From Lantana camara (taxonomy: Eukaryota; Streptophyta; Magnoliopsida; Lamiales; Verbenaceae): 64,000 bases of DNA. Location: assembly GCA_037501455.1 (NCBI GenBank), contig CM074857.1, positions 104,813,501-104,877,500 of the forward strand, in the 5' to 3' direction. Made by a program: the position numbers and the translations under genes. Below the pieces are notes generated by a model, which was not told where the DNA came from, did no database searches, and worked only from the letters and a program-made list of their open reading frames with translations. Below are positions 22,795 to 32,644 of the stretch, in pieces; positions within the stretch are counted from its first letter, which is position 1; every line of letters begins with the position of its first letter.

Positions 22795-24129
22795 TCGCTG
22801 TCAATAGGGCTGTCAATGGATCGGATTTTAATCCGAATTCGATCCGAATCCGATCCGAATTTTAGCATATTCGTCCGATAAAAATATCCGATGGATCATA
22901 TCCGATTATAAATATTCGTTCTCCGAAATAAATGGAGCGAATATGGAATTAACGAATCCGATCCGTTTAGAATCCGAATCCGATTATATATATAATATTT
23001 AATTAAAATAAGTTATTTACTAGTACATAATATTAAGTAAAATGACTAAAATTATAATTTTCACATAGCTATCACTTTAAACAATAATAAAATTTGAATT
23101 ATTTACTCTAAAAGTATATATTTTCCTTTATTAATAAGTTTAAACTAACTTATTTTAAACAAATATAAATAAAATCATCAAATAATCCATTAAATAATAA
23201 TTATTTATTAATATTATGTAATTATATTTATTCTTTATATTAAATTTGTTAAATAAAAAAATTAAATTTTATTGCTAATCGGGTCAGATCTTTAATCGAA
23301 TATAGTCCGATCCGATTATGCATGGATTCAAAATAAATGAATCCGAATCCTATAGGATTCGGATTCGGATCCGGTTGTCGGATCCTCTTGTCGGATCCGG
23401 ATCCGGAATCCCCTGATCCGGCCCGAATCCGACCCGTTGACAGCCCTAGCTGTCAATGGGTCGGAGCTGTCAACGGGTCGGATTTAAATCCGAATTCCAT
23501 CTGAGTCCAATCCGAATTTTAGCATATTCGTCCGATAAAAATATCCGATGGATCATATCCGATTATAAATATTCGTTATTCGAAATAAATTAAAAATCCG
23601 ATGGAATTAAGGAATCCGATCCATTAAAAATCCGAATCTGATATTATATATAATATTTAATTAAATAAATTATTTACTAGTACATAATCTTAAATAAAAT
23701 GATTAAAATTAAAATTTTCAAATATTTATCATTTTAAATAATAATAAAATTTAAATTTTTTACTCTAAAAGTATATATTTTCTTTTATTAATAAATTTAA
23801 ATTAATTTATTTTAAATAAATATAAACAAAAATATCAAATAATTCATTAAATAACGATTATTTATTAAATATTATGTGATTATATTTATTTTTTTTATAT
23901 CAAATTTGTTATTTAAAAAAATAGATTTTATTGTTAACCGGGTCGGATCTTTTTATCGAGTTGGATCCGACCCGGTTATGTATGGATTAAAAAAAATGAA
24001 TCCGAATCCTATATAGGATTATGTAATTATGTATAGAATTCGGATTCGGATCCGATCTTCGGATTCTCTTATCGGATTCGGATCCGAAATTTCTTGATCC
24101 GGCTCGAATCCGACCCATTGACAGCCCTA
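22795..24129. mobile_element. hAT-like element B (host of element A)
   Basis: The right end is GACAGCCCTA and the left end is a degenerate GCTGTCAA. GCCTAGT flanks both sides (22788-22794, 24130-24136). The second copy of the duplication has this site empty at about 41203. Without the nested element A it is about 680 bp. It is AT-rich and non-coding, with subterminal TCCGAATCCGAT repeats. Confidence 0.85.
22805..23448. mobile_element. hAT-like element A nested in B
   Basis: 644 bp, TAGGGCTGTCAA at the left and its inverse at the right. A perfect 8-bp duplication GCTGTCAA lies at 22797-22804 and 23449-23456. Its interior is closely similar to element B, so this is an insertion of one family member into the terminus of another. 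It has no coding capacity. Confidence 0.92.
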
Positions 24130-24156
24130 GCCTAGTAACATATATTTAATTTATCC

Positions 24157-24375
24157 GCGGCATGACGTAACTCAGTTGGTTTCAGATGGATAAATTTGAT
24201 GCAAGGTGCAATGTTTAAATCTCATAGCCTGCTATGTGGGAGCATTATACTTGAGCTCAATACACACCTCTCCCTTAACGGATCATTGAGTAATTAATTT
24301 ACATCCTCCCAGCTGCCTTATCAGATCGGGGTGTGCGGACCCCTTTGAGTTGGAAATTCAATATTTTGCTACAAA
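24157..24375 (+). mobile_element. tRNA-derived SINE
   Basis: 219 bp beginning GCGGCATGACGTAACTCAGTTGGT (A-box-like), followed by a B-box-like GTTTAAATCTC. It is flanked by perfect 15-bp direct repeats ATATTTAATTTATCC at 24142-24156 and 24376-24390. The duplicate locus near 41212 lacks it. Confidence 0.9.
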
Positions 24376-24628
24376 ATATTTAATTTATCCAAAAAAAATG
24401 GATATTAATTTCCATATTATTCAAAGTGAGACCTGAACTCGTGTCTTTTCTATATAAGACTCGAATTGAATTTATACCTTATATGTTCATCGATATAAAT
24501 ACTTACCACTAATATGTCTATTTGTCTTTGTTTTGGATTATTAGTTGAAAAAAAGACACTCTCAATATATCCCTATATATACTCAAAATGTTCGATTTTT
24601 AGTCCCAATCTATGATGAATAGTGGCAG

Positions 24629-24740
24629 TTTTTTTTTTTTTTTTTTTAAACTCACACACCCCAAGTGACCCAAGGGATTCGAATCCGGGACCTTATCTTC
24701 GAGATAGAACTCTCAGACCACTTGACCAATCCCGTTGGCT
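24629..24740 (-). mobile_element. Short tRNA-derived SINE
   Basis: On the minus strand it has an A-box-like TTGGTCAAGTGGT, a B-box GGATTCGAATCCC and a poly-A tail (seen as a T run at 24629-24647). The flanking direct repeats TGATGAATAGTGGCAG are at 24613-24628 and 24741-24756. This is a retroposed SINE and not a tRNA gene: it lacks a complete cloverleaf and ends in poly-A. Confidence 0.88.
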
Positions 24741-24756
24741 TGATGAATAGTGGCAG

Positions 24757-26700
24757 CCTTGAGTGACTGTAACTTAGATATTTTTTATAAGATAAATATC
24801 AGAAGTGGGACCAAATACTGTAAAAGGGCTAAACTCTAACGGCTGCATTGTTCTAGAATCTACAATAGTCAATAAACAATAAAATTAAATGTTACAACTT
24901 GATAGCTTATTCTTATCTTATAAAATTAAATTTCAATATAAAAATTCAAATAGTTTGATATGCTATCGAAAACAGGCCGGATTTCTAGGCTTTTTCGCCA
25001 AAGAGAATTTAAATAATTACGTATTTTTCTGCTAAGTACAATGCTTAATTAATTAATCCTGCTCTTATTGTCGTTGCATAGGTGGCCACTACATAGGCAA
25101 TTATTAATCACTTTGATTAGTGGGGTTCAATTATTAACAGAATATCGACTTTTCTTTTGTTATTTATTTATCTTTTTTATATTTCATTAATTAATATTTT
25201 TTTTTACAAATTTGGGGCAGTTTGAAATAACTTCCCATCAATTTTGAATATTTTTACTTCATTCCCTATAAAATTATACAACATAATAGGGTATAAATAC
25301 TGCATTCAACGTTTTAGTACTACATTTTGTAAAAATTATACAACATATTTTGAGAGGTATTTTAAGTATTACATTATATAAAAGTTATACAATATTTTAC
25401 CAAAATGGGAAGTTAAAGTAAAAATATGATGCCCAATTGGGGATTTATCCCACATTACCCGTACAAATTTTCTATTAACCATTTAAATGTACAGTTTTAA
25501 TTTATCCTATATTCTAAATTTACTCGTGTTGATATTCTAATTTGGTTTATTATGGATTTGAGTTTTTTAACGAGTAAATATTTTTTAATATAATTGAACA
25601 CCGTTGATAATAATTATTTATTAATAGATTCAAATATAAATCATTTGGTTAAATTAATATTGCGGTATCGATGATTAGTACGCTTTGGGATCATAATTAA
25701 TTAATTCGTGATGGTTCCACCAAACTATTATGTGAAAAATATATATATCGTATCAAAAACAGAATTTGTTTGAATGAAAGTAGGTAAAATGTCAGCGTTA
25801 ATTTAATATTTGTTTTCTTTTTAAAGGGGGTTCGTTCAATGGAGTCGCCAATCGCGCCCAAATAATAATAATTATGATAATAACAACGATAATAATAATT
25901 ATTGATGCATTTAATTTAGATACTCTAAAATCTGGGAGAGTATAATTTAGAGATTAAGTTATATAATATTCGTTAGGGATTAATCTAGAGCTTAAGTAGT
26001 TTTAATTTTCTTAGATCGTACACATAATTTCTTATTGGATCAGGTATTATTTATTTTTATCTTTAAAGATAATCTTTTGGCAATAAATAGTTTTAATCTT
26101 CTTAAACGTTACACATGTTTTCTTATTGGATCAAGTATCATTTGTTTCTATCTTATAAGATAGTAATGATTTATTCACCGTTTTATTTAATTATTTAAAA
26201 AAACACCAAAAATACTATTAAATATCCAAATTCCTGAAATTACCAATAAAATAAACAATAAATCACACAAAAATTATCAAAATAAAATTTTAAAAAATGA
26301 AATACAAAAGGAAAAATTAATTAAAAAAAAAAAAAAAAGATAAAAATTGATATGTGAGATTTTGATAAGCTAGAAATCCATCTTGAATAATGTCCCCACC
26401 TGTCACCACCATAATTGGAGAAGACCACTTTTCCTTCTCAGACATAATATCTCTCACCTTATCCTCTTTCTTCTTTACTCTCTATCACTATATTAGTATA
26501 TTTGTATACACTTATGTATATACATGTATCTATTCTACCCCGGCGCCCGCCCCCATAGGAGACCAATCTGCACTCATACTCTAATCCAACTAGTTCTTGA
26601 TTCTCAGCGCTTATCATCAAATTCCTCCCAAAACCCATTAAACCTTTCCAACAATCTTCCTGTATTCATCATTTGCACTTGCACACCAACTGTTTGTTGA
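24757..26700. other. Intergenic region upstream of the DUF760 gene
   Basis: AT-rich, no gene seen. It includes the end of the duplication (to 25127) and a weak inverted-repeat MITE candidate at about 25206-25478 (ends with ACAAATTTG... and CAAATTT). A direct duplication of about 78 bp is at about 25991-26068 and 26085-26162. The last 250 bases, pyrimidine-rich with TATA-like stretches near 26485-26520, are the probable promoter and leader of the gene at 26701. Confidence 0.55.
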
Positions 26701-28665
26701 ATGGACTGTTGCCTTTCCTACGCCAAACCCAGGTTTCCGGCCCTTCCCGGCGGGGAATTCCGCCGTCCGATCATCGTCGGGCTGAGTTTTGGGCGGAGGC
26801 CGTTGGTTGTGGCGGCGAGTACGAGCAGTACCAGCAGGCGTGAGTATGGCGGCCTGAACGCGCCGCTGGAGCCGAGGACGCCGGCGGGGAAGTTTCTGAC
26901 TGGTGTGTTGTTGGATGATCGTGAGAACTTTCTGGCGGCTGCGAGGAAGGAGCTGGAGCGGCTTGCGAGCGAGAGGGATGAAGCCTCGGCTCGTTTGCAG
27001 CTCAGCCTCGGCTCTGATGAAGCTTGCCTACATAGGTTGGTTGCTTGAACATGCCCCTTTCTTGTTTTGTTTTTCTTTGTTGTTCGTAGCTCTTGCATTA
27101 ACCGGTAGTGATGTTGATTTGATTTTCCTGTTGTGATTTTGTTGTAGTTTGTTTGCTTAGAGATTAGTTAGTTCCAGTTTTAGATGGGATATATCATATA
27201 TGCAAGCCTAGATGTGTGTGTTTGTTGATTTGCCATTTATACAGTTATTTGTAATATTCATGAATAAGAGAGAGTTGAGGATAGAACTCTATTTCTTCAT
27301 AGACTAATGTGGATCCTAAGTGGCTTTCAATTGAGGGAAGATCATAAAAAACTGATCTTTGTAAAAGCATGGTGAGTATTTGCCAACTTTTGAAAGAAGG
27401 AAAAGTGATTTTTCTGCTTTTAATTGGAAAAAGAAACTCAGAATTGAGTGTTCTGTTTTGCTGCTTCAAGCTTTAAGATAAGCTGGAAGCTGAAAAATAA
27501 CATTTAGAGCTTCTAAGTGGGTTTTTGAAAAATCATAACAGTAAAAAATTAGAAGTTCTTTCAAACAAATTCTAGTTGTATTTTATTTCTCTTCTTTGAT
27601 CCTCTTTCAACTTTTTTTTTTCCTTACATGAATATGGAACTTTCAGTATCCATGGAAATTTATTCTCCTATATGTTTTAGCCATATGTTTTTATTTCATT
27701 TTATGAACTGGATGGTACATTTTGGATAAAGCGCAGAACTCGTTGAGAATGAGCATGGGCCAGAGAAGGGTGCACTATACTATGTTCCCAAGGCCTTGTT
27801 TCACTTCTTGACATAATTAACTCTAAAGCCAATACGAATGGTGAATTCTGAGAAAACGCGTGGTAATGTTGTCAAATTCAACTGAAACATCTGATATCCC
27901 ACCCTTTTTCGCTGACACCAAATTTCAAATATCAGGAGAATTGCGGAGTTCAAGAAACAAGAATACCAAGACTCGGTCGAAGACATTATGTACACAAACA
28001 TAATCCGCAAATTTCACGAACTAAGAGTTCACATGGTACCCCGTCTGTCCAAATGTCTCTATAATAACCGTCTTGAAATATGGCCATCAAAGGATTACGA
28101 ACTCGAGTCCATTCATAGTCCTGAAGCTCTTCAAATGGTGAGAGAGCACTTAACAGCTGTTCTTGGATACAAAGCAAATTCAAACATAACTGACATCTGG
28201 CAAGTAACAAACATTCAAAGGCTTCGTCTATGCAAACTCTATGCTAGTTCTATCTTATATGGCTATTTCTTGAAGTCCGCTTCTTTAAGGCACAAAATGG
28301 AGCGTGTTCTGAACCCAAGATCTGCCCTTGTCGGGGTATGTTCTCTACTTCCAGGGACAGAGGGGTCACGATCCCTGCCCCCTGTGGGCCAGGTATCGTA
28401 TTTGAGGATTTACTTGATGGGATTTGAACCGGATATGATTCTAATGTGTGCAAAACCAAAATCAAAGGAGGCTGTGGATTTGATAGAGAGACATAGTTGT
28501 GCTTTGTTTGGAGATGAGGAGACGGGATTGCTCGAGAGCGATGATGTCATTACAACCTCGTTTGGATGTCTGAAGAGATTTCTTCTGGAAGGTGTTGCGT
28601 TTGGGGCGTTCTTGTGGGAGACGGAGAATTTTGTGAGTGATGTGTTTGTGTTTGAGGAGAAGTGA
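26701..28665 (+). CDS. DUF760 protein (UV-B-induced At3g17800 type), plastid
   Basis: Two exons, 26701-27035 and 27936-28665, join at an AGG codon across a 900-bp GT-AG intron to give 354 residues. Residues 1-45 or so are rich in Ser, Arg and small residues with few acids, like a chloroplast transit peptide. Two DUF760-type modules can be seen, one around residues 55-220 (LTGVLLDDRENFLAAARKEL, then a helical region ending near LYASSILYGYF) and one around 255-354 (YLRIYLMGF..., SKEAVDLIERH..ALFG). The family resembles UV-B-induced At3g17800 of Arabidopsis; the molecular function is unknown. An insert around residues 237-256 (GVCSLLPGTEGSRSLPPVGQ region) may be loop sequence. The frame is intact. 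Confidence 0.88.
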
Positions 28666-28973
28666 GCGAGGCCTTTAGGGGATGCTTCTGTGCATATTAC
28701 TGTTGTTGGTTTCTGCGTATATATGTATATAGGTTTATAGTAATTAGTAAGTATATGTGGTCTTGGTAGCAGATATACCATATATGTACATATTCTTGTA
28801 GGCTTATATGGCTATTGGCAAAGAAACTCTTGTTCTTGTCTTACACTGGTACTGTTATATTTTGATTTATATCCCGCATGAGGAGTGTCGGACATGGTGT
28901 CGGGTACGACAGGGCAAAATGACATTTTTAAAAGTGTTATGTATCAGAGATTTTAATGTTTGTTTTGTTAAAA
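28666..28973. other. 3' flank of the DUF760 gene
   Basis: 3' UTR and downstream DNA. From about 28880 there is a GTCGGGTACGACA-type dispersed repeat whose relatives are near 29323, 29935-30110 and 37915-37990. Confidence 0.5.
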
Positions 28974-29284
28974 GGGATAAATATTTTTTGTCATCCGAAC
29001 TATGCCCGTTTTTGCAATTTACCATCCAAATAATTTTTCATTGCAAATCGCCATCCAACCTTAGCATTTGTGACGAAACGCCATCTAAACCATTTTTTTT
29101 GGTGGTTTTGGGAAAAAAAATTTGACACGTAGCATTTTCCTAAATCATACACGTCGAATCAAACCACCTTCAGATGGTGTTTTGTCACAAATACAAAGGT
29201 TGGATGGCGGTTTGCAATGAAAAATTGTTTGGATGATAAATTGTAAAAATGGGCATAATTCGGATGGCAAAAAATCTTTTTCCG
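28974..29284. mobile_element. 311-bp MULE-type MITE
   Basis: The terminal inverted repeats are about 100 bp (GGGATAAATATTTTTTGTCATCC and its partner ending in GGATGGCAAAAAATC). A perfect 9-bp target duplication TTGTTAAAA lies at 28965-28973 and 29285-29293. It is non-coding. Confidence 0.92.
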
Positions 29285-29293
29285 TTGTTAAAA

Positions 29294-30580
29294 TTTGGGA
29301 TATTTATTATGCTTATCTTGTGCCGGACACCACACGATAAAAATGGTATTTTTAGAAGTATGAATGTATTAAAGATTTTGACGTTAGGTTTGTCAAAATT
29401 TGGTATAATTACTCTGCCATTCCCTAAGGTTTGATTTAATTGCACAAACTTCCCCTAATTTCCAAGAAATTATAAAACTTTTCCTGGTATATTCTAAGGC
29501 ACAAGGTTTTGCCAAATGAATGTAATTATAGTCATGAATTTAAAAGCAAATATTGACCTATAAGTGTCATTGAAAAGTAGGGTATTCTTTAAATATACAA
29601 AGAAAATGATATCATCATGAATTTAAAAGTAAATATTGACTGACAATTGCAATTGAAAAACAGGGTATTCTTAGAATATACAAAGAAAATGGCGTCACCC
29701 ATATGTAAATTCTTTGACACGAAAAGTTTTATGCAATTTCTTAAAAGTCCGGTGGAGGTCTTTGTAATGATGCCAAACCTGAAGGTATGTAAATGAGCTT
29801 ATCCCTTGAACTTCTTGAGGTTTGTGAGAATTGTTAGGTCTATTACTCCTACTTTTCCAATGGTAAAGGCAATGAATTTATGCCATTTTTCTGTAGTTTT
29901 AGATTCTTTGATAGTTATGATTTATGATGCACGGATATGAATACGGCAATACGGACACGACACGACGGATACGGCGACACAATTTTTCTTAAAAAACATT
30001 TCACATGGAAAGTGTTGGATACGCTATCAGACACGAGTATTCGACAAGTCATGATGCGATAAAATGAAAATATTAGAAGTGTCGGTGCATTAGAGGTTAT
30101 GATATTTCTGAAGAGGCTTTAAAAATTACCAACTTCGTCTCCCGACACACTCGAAAATTAGTTTTAACGCATGTTATTATAGTCGTTAAGAAGCGACAGA
30201 TTCATATAAGTTTATAATTTCCATACCTCAAGAAATTTATGCAGAAACTACATAAATAAAGTCAGATTCAAGACCTGGCTCTGCAAGTCTTTCTTAACTC
30301 CATCACACAACCTCAAAATATTTTAATGTTGTAATACTAATCTTAAAAATCCCCTGTTTTTTAAATTGGTTTTTCTTGATGACTTTGAATTGGTGAAATG
30401 TGTGGGCAACTCCTCCTCCTTTAAAAAGCCCTGCACCAGAAACAGAGCATATACATGAAATTTTCAACTCTCAAAACTATAATATTAACTCAAAACCAAT
30501 TTTACATCATAATGAAGCATAGTCTCATAAAGTTGTGCGTTGCTTGAAGCAAAAGAATAAGAAACTCGTCTCCTCCGGGG
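29294..30580. other. Intergenic, repeat-derived
   Basis: A probable degenerate MITE spans about 29400-29806 (ends share CCCTAAGGTTT-like sequence in inverse). Inside is a direct duplication of about 80 bp (about 29534-29610 and 29616-29690). At 29930-30110 lies a dispersed repeat rich in GGATACG/GACACGA words. No gene is seen. Confidence 0.5.
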
Positions 30581-31160
30581 ATGGCCGTCATCCTATTGAA
30601 GCTCGTGTTCGCCGTTATGAGCATCTTGTTGAGTCTCGTCACTCGTCTGATATTCAACGCGACGGCCATGGTAATCGTGCAGTTCTTCCAAGCCTCAAAG
30701 TTCCTGGAGAAAACAGCCAACGCATCATTGAACAGGTAAATAAGTACAACTTATGTTTGATTTCATTACATCCAAAAGTTCTTTCTTAGATGGTCGTACA
30801 CGACATGACACGACACAAACATGATGAAAGATGAAATTCTCAGACTCTTTTCTTTACAGGTTAAAGATATGATCAAAACATGCTTAGAATACTTAGTAGG
30901 CCTTGTGATCGAGGTGATCAGTACGGTCTTCTCTTCGATATTCGAGCTCGTAAAAGAAGGGGTATTGAGTTCATCGTCGGGGATTGGCCGGAGCGGTGGC
31001 AGGGTTGGTGGAGCCGTCACGGACGTCTTTCTACGAGGCGATGCATGCGGTTCCGGAGGTGTTCGAAGCCTTCACGGAGATGGTCGGAAAAATTGTTAGT
31101 GATTCTTGGAACAATTGTAATGAGGCTTTAACTTACGTTCAAGACAATATTTTGAAATGA
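30581..31160 (+). pseudogene. Decayed small plant membrane-protein gene
   Basis: From ATG 30581 one frame encodes a hydrophobic N-terminal stretch (MAVILLKLVFAVMSILLSLV). The continuation (KVPGEN..., ending ...IIEQ at 30735) is in another frame, so a frameshift lies near 30696. A GT-AG intron (30736 to about 30859) leads to a second exon starting VKDMIKTCLEYLVGLVIEVI. A second frameshift near 31020 is needed to reach EVFEAFTEMVGKIV...NILK and the stop TGA at 31158. The order and motifs resemble a family of small uncharacterised plant proteins with one or two membrane helices. With two frame breaks I call it a pseudogene; sequencing error is the alternative. Confidence 0.6.
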
Positions 31161-31925
31161 AACTTCTTAGGGAAATAGAACATATTGCTAGGAATTTAGT
31201 TGTATATTACATTTATTATTTTAATTAGTTAAGTTGGGCTCAATGGATTAAAATTTTTCTTAATAGTTAACAGTTTGGAGGTGCAAGTCTGTTCTAACTT
31301 GCCATGTCTTTACTCTTTAGCACTTTCTTTTTTTAGGCAAACACGAGCCACAAATCAAATAACCGACTAGAACAGAATCAAACTCAAAACAACAGTTAAT
31401 AAATAAGGGTCACTAGTGTAGGCTGAAGCCGAGTGCCTAGCAAGGAAATGAGGGACACAATTGCTCTCCCGACAAACAAAGCTAAACTCACACTAGATAA
31501 AAAGATTGCTGAGACGTCTAACTTCAAAAACCAAGTTCCCTATGGGGGAGTCATCATCTGAAAGGCAACGAAATCTGGAAATCAAAATAGCATTTATAAT
31601 ATCAAAATAAAAAATCAACGAATTTTAAAGATTTTGGATACAATTATGCTTTGTATAAATCAACTTAATCATTGACAATATAACCGAGTGAACCCATGTA
31701 GCTGGCATGCTCAATTTTTAAATTCTACGAGGTCAAATATGCCCTTGTAATTGCTTAATAATTGTGATTATTTATCAAAAAAAAAAAGGAAGGAAACGAA
31801 ATAGATAGACGTGGGATACAAGAAATTTGAATATGCAAGTTTAAAGTTTATACTGGACACTCAGCTATATATAAATATCCGAGGTTGTCCAATCAACAAC
31901 ATTGATTACATTTCAGAAATTACAC
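31161..31925. other. Intergenic
   Basis: No gene is seen. The last part holds the promoter of the small gene at 31926. Confidence 0.5.
31867..31875 (+). promoter_or_regulatory. TATA box of the small secreted-protein gene
   Basis: TATATAAAT lies about 50 bases before ATG 31926, a spacing that leaves a short leader. Confidence 0.6.
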
Positions 31926-32326
31926 ATGGCCCCCTCCGCCCCTCTAAGCATCAGGTACTATGCATGCCTGTTTTTCATCCTTTCGGTGACGGCAGCAAAC
32001 GCCGGAAAATGCCAAGGTGCTCGCCATCTGTTACAGAATGGAGGCGACGCCGTAGGTGCAGCAATAGATGTCGACATTGGGAGTTCCTCGACGGTACGTG
32101 CACACTTGATAAACTCTTAGCTTGTTTCTCTTCCGCATATATCTAAACCTGATTAAAAAGTATAAGCAGGTTCCTACCTAATATCTCTTTGTAGTGTAAT
32201 TATATGTAAATGAATCTATTAGAAAGATGAAGTTTCGTTTATGCACAGTGCGATCCGGTGGATTTCTCGGTATCGGGCGGAGATGTGGTTGTCAATGTTG
32301 GGCTTTCTTTTGTGGAACAACCTTAA
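31926..32326 (+). CDS. Small secreted protein, 81 residues
   Basis: Two exons, 31926-32093 and 32249-32326, meet in phase 0 with GT-AG borders (GTACGT donor, TGCACAG acceptor). Residues 1-28 or so form a signal peptide (RYYACLFFILSVTAANA). The mature part of about 53 residues has two cysteines, Lys-Cys near its start and one opening exon 2 (CDPVDFSVSGG). I do not recognise the family. A TATA box sits 50 bases upstream. Both exons are short and would be missed by length-filtered prediction. It could be a peptide-type secreted gene or a chance pairing of frames; the signal peptide plus good splice sites make the first more likely. Confidence 0.55.
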
Positions 32327-32449
32327 CGAGCACTTTCAGTCATATAAATTTATCAATTTGACAATTTAGTCGTGTAATTTCATTATCAAATTTTAATTTG
32401 TGTTGCTTTATTTTATGCAATTGATGCATGTGTATTTGTTTCCCCACAG

Positions 32450-32590
32450 GTAGGGGTGGGCGCGGGTCGGGTTTTTCGGGTTTCGGGTCGGGTACCCGAA
32501 ATGTCGGGTAGCATAATTTGCTACCCGAGCCCGATCCGAAATAGTCGGGTACCCGGTCGGTTCGGGTTCGGATACCCAATTAATTGCCAC
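32450..32590. mobile_element. Terminal fragment of a hAT-like element
   Basis: Begins TAGGGGTGGGCGCGGGTCGGG and continues with CGGGTACCCG repeats, the style of the hAT ends at 44825. No matching second end is found; it may have been removed when the Copia element inserted at 32645. Confidence 0.5.
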
Positions 32591-32644
32591 ATTTTTTTTT
32601 GTTTTTATTTTTGCTTATTTTTTTGGTTGTTTTAAAGGAATATT

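Larger units (their letters stand above)
20533..25127. repeat. Segmental duplication, copy 1
   Basis: From the end of glucanase exon 2 through about 4 kb of downstream DNA, this matches 39118-41666 in direct orientation. Shared landmarks are the glucanase X8 region, the stretch around 21634-21900, the word CTCGCTTG at 22185, and gcctttttcgccaaagag-type sequence near 25000. Copy 1 is longer because it holds four transposon insertions absent from copy 2. Confidence 0.9.

Noticed and set aside
24629..24740. tRNA gene on the minus strand
   Set aside because: A and B boxes are present, but poly-A and flanking 16-bp direct repeats show a SINE.
26718..27098. Minus-strand frame of 126 codons
   Set aside because: Antisense to exon 1 of the DUF760 gene, which has an intact spliced frame.
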